Positions 57,440 through 64,000 of a DNA stretch of 64,000 nt are shown in pieces. The notes under the pieces were generated by a model. It had not been told where the DNA came from, did not search any database, and saw nothing but the letters and a program-made list of their open reading frames with translations. Source of the DNA: Dichomitus squalens LYAD-421 SS1 (Eukaryota; Basidiomycota; Agaricomycetes; Polyporales; Polyporaceae); NCBI RefSeq assembly GCF_000275845.1, contig NW_006766915.1, forward strand, positions 146,645 to 210,644, written 5' to 3'. Within the stretch, counting starts at the first letter, position 1. Each line of letters opens with the position of its first letter. The translations under genes were made by a program, and so were the position numbers.

Positions 57440-58566
57440 ATGGCGTTGTCCGAGTTCTCGTCGATTGGAAAGAGGAAGCTTGGCGTTCATGGTATGCCAT
57501 GCCCGCCGCCGAGTTGTGATTGACTTCTTGCCTTCCATGCTAACGTCTAGTGGCTGCTAGTCCTGTTGATCATCTTCACCATTCTTGCCCTCGCGTTCGC
57601 CGTGCGGGTGAACCATTTCCAGGAGTATTACTGTGAGTTCCCTTTCTTTCGTTCGTAGCACATGGTAGCGGGAGGACCGAGGGTAGCCACGCGAGGAGTC
57701 CAAAACAGATGAGGAGGGAGAAGAAAGTCGGGATCGTGCAAGTCAACCGTCTGCTGAAACCTTAGTCTCTTGATCGAGAATGTCTCCCCACCGCTCCAGC
57801 TACACCGTTGTCCTTTCGCCTGGCTCCAAGGCGATTGGCTGAACATGCAGCTAACGAAACTTCTCCTTCGCAGTCATGGCAGATCTCTTCCCTCTAGGTC
57901 TTGCAGTGACGACCCTGGTCATCCTTATCTTCACGTACGTCGGAATGATGAAACCTATAGAGCTTGATGCCGAGTTGCCTGTAGGCTTGTCCTCGACGTT
58001 GCCATCAAGAACATACCCACCGCGCGCCCCGCAGTTGAAGTCGGCCTCCTCTACGTCCTAAGCATCTTCTGGCTCGGTGCGTACACTCAACGCTATCCTC
58101 CTGTCATGAGCTGAGCGTCCCGGGAATCAGCGTTCAACGCATTCTCTACCTCCCGCTGGAGCCGCATTCCCATGAGCTGCGGTTCAATCCCCGATGGTAC
58201 GCCTTACATTTCCGTCCGGATGCATACCGCTCACCTCGCCCGACCTCCCAGAGTACGCTGACATGCGCGGGTGGTGCCGCGATGTCCAGGCTCTCAAGTC
58301 CTTCGTCTGGATCGAGTTCGTCGCGAGTGCGTCTAGTATTACCTACCTCGCGAGTGTATATGCAGCTGAAACATTCACATGCAGTCTTCTTCACGGCGTC
58401 CTGGATCCTCCGCTACGCCCTCTCGGAACACAAGCAGGGCCACCAGCACATCTGGGGCGGCCCCCTCTCGCGCTACCGCCCGCACGAAGGCGCCCCCAAC
58501 GCCCGATTGACGTTCACGGACTACTTCGCCCCCGTCCGCGGCCACCAGGCCTTCGAGAAGTTCTGA
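57440..58566 (+). CDS. four-pass MARVEL-domain membrane protein
   Basis: MARVEL proteins sit in membranes and are linked to membrane apposition and trafficking. Seven exons can be joined. The first begins at ATGGCGTTGTCCGAG (good context). Later ones read WLLVLLIIFTILALAFAVRV (segment 1), FMADLFPLGLAVTTLVILIF (segment 2), PAVEVGLLYVLSIFWLAFNA (segment 3), then SRWSRIPMSCGSIPDEYADM and RGWCRDVQALKSFVWIEFV followed by FFTASWILRYAL (segment 4). The C-terminal cytosolic tail holds HKQGHQHIWGGPLSRYRPHE and ends GHQAFEKF. Splice phases agree for exons 2-7. Exon 1 (57440-57491, phase 1) does not fit exon 2 (57551, phase 0) by one base, so the true start is unsettled. Confidence 0.75.
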
Positions 58567-61500
58567 GCTCTCATGGAGCGCAGTGCAGCGATGTGAACTA
58601 TGACGCTTACAGAAGGGGCTGGTGACGATCCACGACTCAACATGTATACCTGCTTGGATCTTGTTTTTGTTTTTGTGTTCGAGCCGGACGTCCTTCCGGC
58701 AGGGGCGGCTGGCGTGTGTAGTTTAGCTGAAATATCGTTCCTTGTTGCTTGGACATGTTAGACGAGGCATCGTACTGAGTGAAGGGCAGAAATTTATCTG
58801 AACCTCAGCCGTGCAACTCGCACTTTGCTGGCGGGGCCGAAAGCGCATGATGAGATGATGTACGTACGTTGCAGAACAAATGACAGCTCGAGATAGTCGT
58901 GTGGGAAGGAGGGTGCGGAGAATGGGAAGAGGTGCGGCGGACAACATGGAAACGTACTAGACATGCAAAGAACACCTGGTGACCAGATCCCTCGTACTTA
59001 GCCAGAGACCCTTTCCCAGCTAGCCCATTCTATACTGTGAGGATTGAGCGACCGCTTCACGAACACTCGCATCGCACAGATGTCAACGAGCAACGACCAT
59101 GGGAACCGTGTGAGACAACTGGATGAAAACGAAGACATCCCTAGTCGCGGTGGTACGAAGACGAGGAGTTTGGCGCTTGTTACCGGCACAACTCTGCCTA
59201 AACCCCCATCCTGGAAATCGCCCTATAGGGCAAGGTCCAAAGGTCCAAAGGTCACCCTATGGGAAAATTGTATTGCGAAATCATGCTCGAATGTAAGAGA
59301 GATGGCAGGGATCGGCAAGGACGAGAGGCGAACCGTGAGTCGCCGACCGGACGAGGTTCTGGACGCTGACGAAGCTTCCCCATGTCTTGCCAGATGACGA
59401 GCTTAGACTGAATTGGATCAATCAATTGTCTACCAACGCAGCAGCGACTGAAGACTACATTATACGACAAGGAGCACATGCAACCAACGGAGATATGCAA
59501 GGGACGATGTCGAGTCATCGCAGACTATGAGGCCAATGGGCTCACCAACGAGTTGATTGACTCACGACAGTACCTATCCAAGCAGTGCTATCATAGGTGC
59601 GCACTCTTTCGTCATGGGCATCGGTTGTGTCGCAAAGAGCGTGTTTTTCTCTACCGCACGCGGGGAATCAAACTATGATCAGGAAGGGCTGGACACGAGA
59701 TGAGTGCCATTGCACAACGAAAGTTGGGCAACGGCGTTCACCATGAATGTAATTATGCGTGTAAGAGAAATAGTCAGCATGAGAACCGGCGGTGTACGCC
59801 AAGCATTAGGGGCTTGATACCGTTCCCGCAACTTGTGGAGGTTGCAAAAGAGGAATGATAGAAGGATATGCCACTGAACAGTTCTTCAGGCCGAGATGCC
59901 AACTCAGCACTCAACCTTTGCTGGGTTATGACACAACGTGATGCCCTTGCGCCCTCGAAGGGCATTGCGCACTAAGTAGTCGAAGAAAGGGTTTCGTGAA
60001 CCAGTGACGTAGGGTGAACTTCGATCTCATCGACCAAAAAGCATCATTCTATGTCTATGAGTGTTGTGGTGGACACTGCGTAATGGTCAAGAATCCGCGC
60101 TGCTTCGTGGTGGTAGCTCTAAGGAAACGTCATGGTGGCCCAAGCCGAGCTAGTATCGTGAGAGGGCTGTCCATTGCTCCTGTCGTTCCTCGAAACGCAT
60201 GCTTCTGTGCTGTCGTTTGCTTTGGGACTATTTAGCCGGGAGGTTGAAAGGGCAGTTGTAGTGGCCGACGATCCATGGATTGCGTGCGGGATCAAAGTAT
60301 CCGTCCGTGCTTCACAGGCGTACGCGTTTGGCGCCTTCCTTGGCACGATGGGACCGTTATCGATGAACGAGCGAGCGTGTAGGTCCCGGGGACGGGAAAA
60401 ATGCTCAAAAATTTACACCGTATTGGCTTATGGCAACTAACGTCCAGCGCGAAGACTGTGGCATCTGGTTCATGTGCAGGGAGACTCAACAATACACGTC
60501 TCTGTGGCATGTCTGTAATATCGCAAACATCGGTCCTTGGCGAATGCTTGAATAATCGGGGGGACCCCGTAGATGAGGGCGTAGCGGGCTTGCATGCGGC
60601 TGGAAAGGTGAGTCCTTCGACTGATCTTTGTTAGAAATGACATAGTGGTGAGTGTTCGCATCATACACCCAAAGTTTATGGCATCATGATGTGCTGTTCA
60701 GCGTCGGCTTTGATTAATTTACGGGAGGAGAAGAACATAAGGTCCAAAGGTGATGTGGGGGACAATGGTTGTGTGGGTCTCCGGTACATATGTCACATTG
60801 GCGTTGGTTCAGTTTGAGAGAATGCTAATGTTTCCTGTGTTATATTCTTCACTGCCGGAAGGGTCGTTCACGTTGGTCACGTTGCCACACGAGGGGACAA
60901 AGGTTGTCAACACAAGTGACGCGGCGACCAGACGCAGGCGAGACGCTGGGATTCGCCTCTACCGCCCTCTCCACTCCAAAAATCGCTCCTTTCTATCTGT
61001 CACTCATGACTTGTGTTCTTTGTCCCATACACCCCATGTCGATTTTGCGATAACAAGGATGGGCTTTACCAAGATCACGATGATTGCCTTGTTTGTAAGA
61101 CTCGATAATCTCACTTGTCGCGTCACCCGGCAGTGATTCGGGCCTCGGGTATGCAGAGCGGCGCGGAAAGCTCGCTCATATTATTCGACAGCAGAGACAA
61201 AGAGGACAACAAGCTGACTGTTGTGTTATAAGACCTTTTATTCTATTTTTGTTGTTTGTTACTTACTTGCATCAGGTGTCTGCGAGAGTTACAAAGTCTT
61301 TTGTATCTACACCGTGTATTTATTATGCACTCCGTACGCACTAATGGACGACTGCATTCACCTACGCCTCACTCCTGAACTCCAATACTGTCGTGGCTGG
61401 AAGAAAGCTCGGAGGTCAGCGAGAACGAGATAGAAGACGACGATATGGGAGACGACGACATCCATCCGCTCGCCGTCAAGCTCTCCTCCCATCGACAGCC

Positions 61501-61880
61501 TCCACCTCCATCGAGCCCCGGCCCCACATGTCTACCGCCAACCATCCAACAGAGATACTCTGTATCATATTCCACGTCGTCCGTCGGGACGCTTTGGACC
61601 GCGACGAGGCCGATATGTCGTGGGCGCGACTAGGAGGTGAAGGGGAAGGGGCCCAGGATAGGGATGGCCAAGGTGCGGCGGACGGCCTAGCAGGCAGGTG
61701 CACACACAGAAATGTGTGTCGGTGAGTGAGGTTCGCTTCTTGCAAAGTCGACAATGTACTCATACCGCGATCTTGGCCAGAAATCGAGGACCCATCCTGA
61801 TGTCTCGACGTCCAGTTTGCGGTGGATGCCTTGAGATCCCCGCTTGTAACCGTCATCCTACAGACTATACCAATCTCGCC
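58567..61880. other. gene-poor interval, 3.3 kb
   Basis: I find no gene with a recognisable domain. Small features are a tandem AGGTCCAA repeat at 59233-59252, next to CCCTATAGGG, with a single further copy of the motif near 60740. A weak F-box-like frame lies at 61528-61725. The DNA is AT-richer around 61.2-61.35 kb. Confidence 0.4.
61528..61725 (+). other. short F-box-like frame, probably a remnant
   Basis: The frame starts MSTANHPTEILCIIFHVVRR, which resembles the start of basidiomycete F-box domains (L/H-P-x-E-I-L-x-x-I-F). It then drifts into low-complexity Gly/Asp/Arg sequence and ends. It is too short for a complete F-box protein, and no downstream exon was found. Confidence 0.25.
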
Positions 61881-62550
61881 ATGTCAGGAAAGCCTCATAC
61901 CCGGCCCACCCCCGCCGCGCCGACGAGGAGAATCAAGTCGGCGCCGTCAGCAACGCGAGCAGTGACAGGAACAGCGATAAGGAATAAGTACGTCACCCAT
62001 TTCTGCTTCTGTTGGTCGTGGAAAGCGGCGTAGAGCACCCATTGAAGACAACAGTTACACCGCACGCGTCCCACCCACCAAGCGCAAGAGGTTGCCGGGT
62101 GGCTCCTCGGTAAACGTCGGCCAATTCAAGAAGTCCAAGCGGCCGCGTATCCCGGTCGACGTCCTCGACCGTCTCTGCACGGTGATGCCTAACGCACCGT
62201 GTCCGTGGCCGACGTGCACGGAAAAATTCCAATTGGTGCAGACGGGCGAGGGCGAGGGCGCTGCCCGGTCGAAGTGCAAGATTACGGAGCACTTCAGGGA
62301 GCACGTCGAAGATGGCCGCATCTTCAAAACGAACGGAGCGATCGTGTGCCGCGCTTGCCACAAAAAGGACCAGGGGAACACCTTCGTTCGACACGTGAAG
62401 GCAGCTCACTGGCATGCGAGGTGGGGGTGCTTGCTCACCCTGCACGGACTGGAGTGCTCGTGGCAGGGGACACGGCCCGGCGATGTTTCCCAACATGTTG
62501 AGCGGAAACACCGTGGACACATTGACCTACTTCCCTCCCTTCCTACGTAA
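61881..62550 (+). CDS. shortened C2H2 zinc-finger paralogue
   Basis: Two exons (61881-61987 and 62034-62550; donor GTACGT, acceptor GCGTAG) keep frame and give 207 residues. The last 150 are closely similar to the C-terminal zinc-finger part of the gene at 38217-39743, with KRKRLPGGSSVNV, VDVLDRLCTVMP, CPWPTCTEKFQLVQTG, HFREHVEDG, NTFVRHVKAAHWHARWGCLL and DVSQHVERKHRGH. In the middle unit CPAC has become CRAC. The acidic N-terminal half is absent. Exon 1 lines up with paralogue DNA but is read in a shifted frame (the DNA also encodes ENQVG as in the long copy). Either a trimmed functional gene or a decaying copy is possible. Confidence 0.55.
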
Positions 62551-63469
62551 CGGGAGCCGCGTCCTGTGGCTCAGGCCGTGAGTCAGGAGGGCGAGGCAGG
62601 AGGCGTGGCTAGATGCGACATGGACACAAGCGAAGACATCGTGATCGAAGGCGACGTACCTAGGGCTTGACAGAGGGCGCGGACAGGAACGACGCGGGCC
62701 TTTCATCCTTCCGTTTGTCACCTTCCTGGTGGCACTCCTAGTGTCACCAGCTGACGCCGCCTCCGCGTAGTGAGTGGCTTTATGCGTTCTCCTTGTTTGC
62801 GGGCTGAGTCAGAATTTGCATTCCCTTCTTCTGCTGCTCGTTGTATTTTTCCAACCATACTATCAAAGGCCCTTGTTTACCGCCCCGCATACCACAGCCA
62901 GGTTCTCCTCTCTGAGTGGAGCCGGACGCGAGTCGGAGCTGTTCAGCTTTAAAACATAACTACCTCCCATGACAATCAAGGGCACTAGGCCCGCATTGTT
63001 CACTCGTGTACTATTGATGCTTTGTCGTATGTCTCCGCTGTACATTACTTAGCCGTCATAGTGACTTCTAGCTGCACCGAAACACTTAGGCTGTAACTTG
63101 CTTGTAGGAATCAAAATAGCCACAGCTTGTTTACGCAATTCCATGATGGAGTGGATTGCTTCTATGCTGCTGACGCGTCGTCGCTCCGTAGGTCGTTCTG
63201 ACGACCCGACAAGCCTTCCAAACACTCTCCTCCCCTGCTGTTCGAGCTCGGCATCACTGTCTGGGAAGGCAAATGGGAGGCCGGGATCAGGTATCGTGTA
63301 CACGTACATCTGCTCAGACTGCCCAAGAAACACGCTGATGCATAGCTTGCTGGTCGTCCTTCTCGCAAACACAGGCCTTCACATGGCTACGATCAAAGTG
63401 CATGTCCGCTTGACGAAGAACCGGACGCTACCACGACAGGATAGGACAGACGGTGTCCTTGTCGTGATG
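62551..63469. other. intergenic, 0.9 kb
   Basis: The first 80 bp match the 3' flank of the long zinc-finger gene at about 38150-38216 (reverse strand), up to TGGCTAGATG; this marks the edge of that duplication. Nothing else is recognisable. Confidence 0.5.
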
Positions 63470-64000
63470 CCGATATAGCCCCACGTAAGAGAATCTCGGG
63501 ATGTGGTGCGCTCTCGCACTCGTAGAAAGCACATACCCGGCTGGCAGGCCCATGTCCGCTACGTGGCTCCCTTCTCCTGCCATACAAAAGCCCTCCTACG
63601 TTCCCGGTTGTTGTCGCATACATACGGATCGTAATGTCGACGCGGGTACTGATGTTGCGTCGAAGCAACGCACTCATGGTGTCTTCACCCTGCGCTCCGT
63701 CCGAGTAGAATCGCCTCTCGCAGCCAAGTCCCGCTGGGAGCCACAACCGGCGCAGAGCGACATGTGATGAGAAGAAGGAGCTCAGGGACGTCGTGGTACC
63801 ATGATGAGAACAAGGTCCGACATCAGACGCCGGAGCAACAAGACCGATCGCGCACAAGTTTGACTGGGACTCCCATCCCGCGCTGCGAGATAGCATCGAA
63901 TACGTTGGACTGAGGCCCAATACTTGCCATGCACACCAGGCCACCGGACGAGCAGGTATAGTAGTGTGTCGTTGAGGAGTCAACGATATGGAGGCTGACG
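63470..64000 (-). repeat. dispersed inverted repeat, arm B (runs off the window)
   Basis: Diverged inverted copy of 41489-42100. The similarity continues to the last base, so the repeat extends beyond the window. Relative to arm A it has small indels and no shared intact frame. Confidence 0.65.

Noticed and set aside
1..64000. CRISPR arrays, biosynthetic gene clusters, viral or LTR-retrotransposon genes
   Set aside because: None seen: no regularly spaced repeats, no polyketide or peptide synthetase, terpene cyclase or reverse-transcriptase motifs in any frame.

Overview
The window reads as nuclear DNA of a filamentous basidiomycete, most likely an Agaricomycete. The genes are split by many introns of about 50-70 nt with GT(A/G)NG...(C/T)AG borders. 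CDS GC content is moderately high. The families present are typical of wood- or litter-decay fungi: a deuterolysin-type M35 protease, an S28 protease, a GH95 fucosidase, a fungal amidase, DUF7137 and a MARVEL-domain protein. The polypore-like affiliation is inference; nothing in the window fixes the species. There are no bacterial operons, CRISPR arrays, rRNA genes or convincing tRNA genes.

Layout. 1-6.6 kb: one housekeeping gene, a six-exon FKBP12-type prolyl isomerase (minus), in otherwise featureless GC-rich DNA. 6.6-9.3 kb: a nine-exon fimbrin/plastin (Sac6-type) gene. 9.3-13.1 kb: gene-poor, with a hairpin and coding-like fragments. 13.1-20 kb: an amidase-signature enzyme (minus), a DUF7137 membrane protein (minus) and a Ser/Pro-rich disordered protein (plus). 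21-25.3 kb: an insulin-degrading-enzyme-type M16 protease (minus), divergent from a C2H2 zinc-finger regulator (plus, 27-29.2 kb). 30-31 kb: a small secreted protein with a GPI-like C-terminus. 31-43.7 kb: a repeat-rich accessory stretch holding two non-autonomous DNA transposons, a dead M35 protease gene, an acidic C2H2 zinc-finger gene, and one arm of a diverged dispersed duplication. 43.7-56 kb: a compact run of mostly secretory or vacuolar hydrolases (M35, S28, S10 carboxypeptidase, GH95) interrupted by an Asn/Ser/Gly/Tyr-rich prion-like protein gene. 57.4-58.6 kb: a four-pass MARVEL-type membrane protein. 58.6-64 kb: gene-poor, with a shortened copy of the zinc-finger gene and the second duplication arm.

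How the genes fit together. FKBP12, fimbrin and the M16 protease are conserved cell-biology genes. The M35, S28, S10 and GH95 genes could act together on extracellular or vacuolar protein and fucosylated glycans, but they are separately transcribed and co-regulation is only inferred. The most striking local history is the M35 pair. The intact gene at 43.7 kb keeps HExxH. The copy at 34 kb has lost the catalytic Glu and the second zinc His and is also split by a 1.07-kb transposon with terminal inverted repeats, placed just after the signal peptide.

No clearly new multi-gene system was found. The best candidates for follow-up are the M35 pseudoenzyme and its transposon, the TA-flanked MITE, the duplicated zinc-finger family and the prion-like protein.
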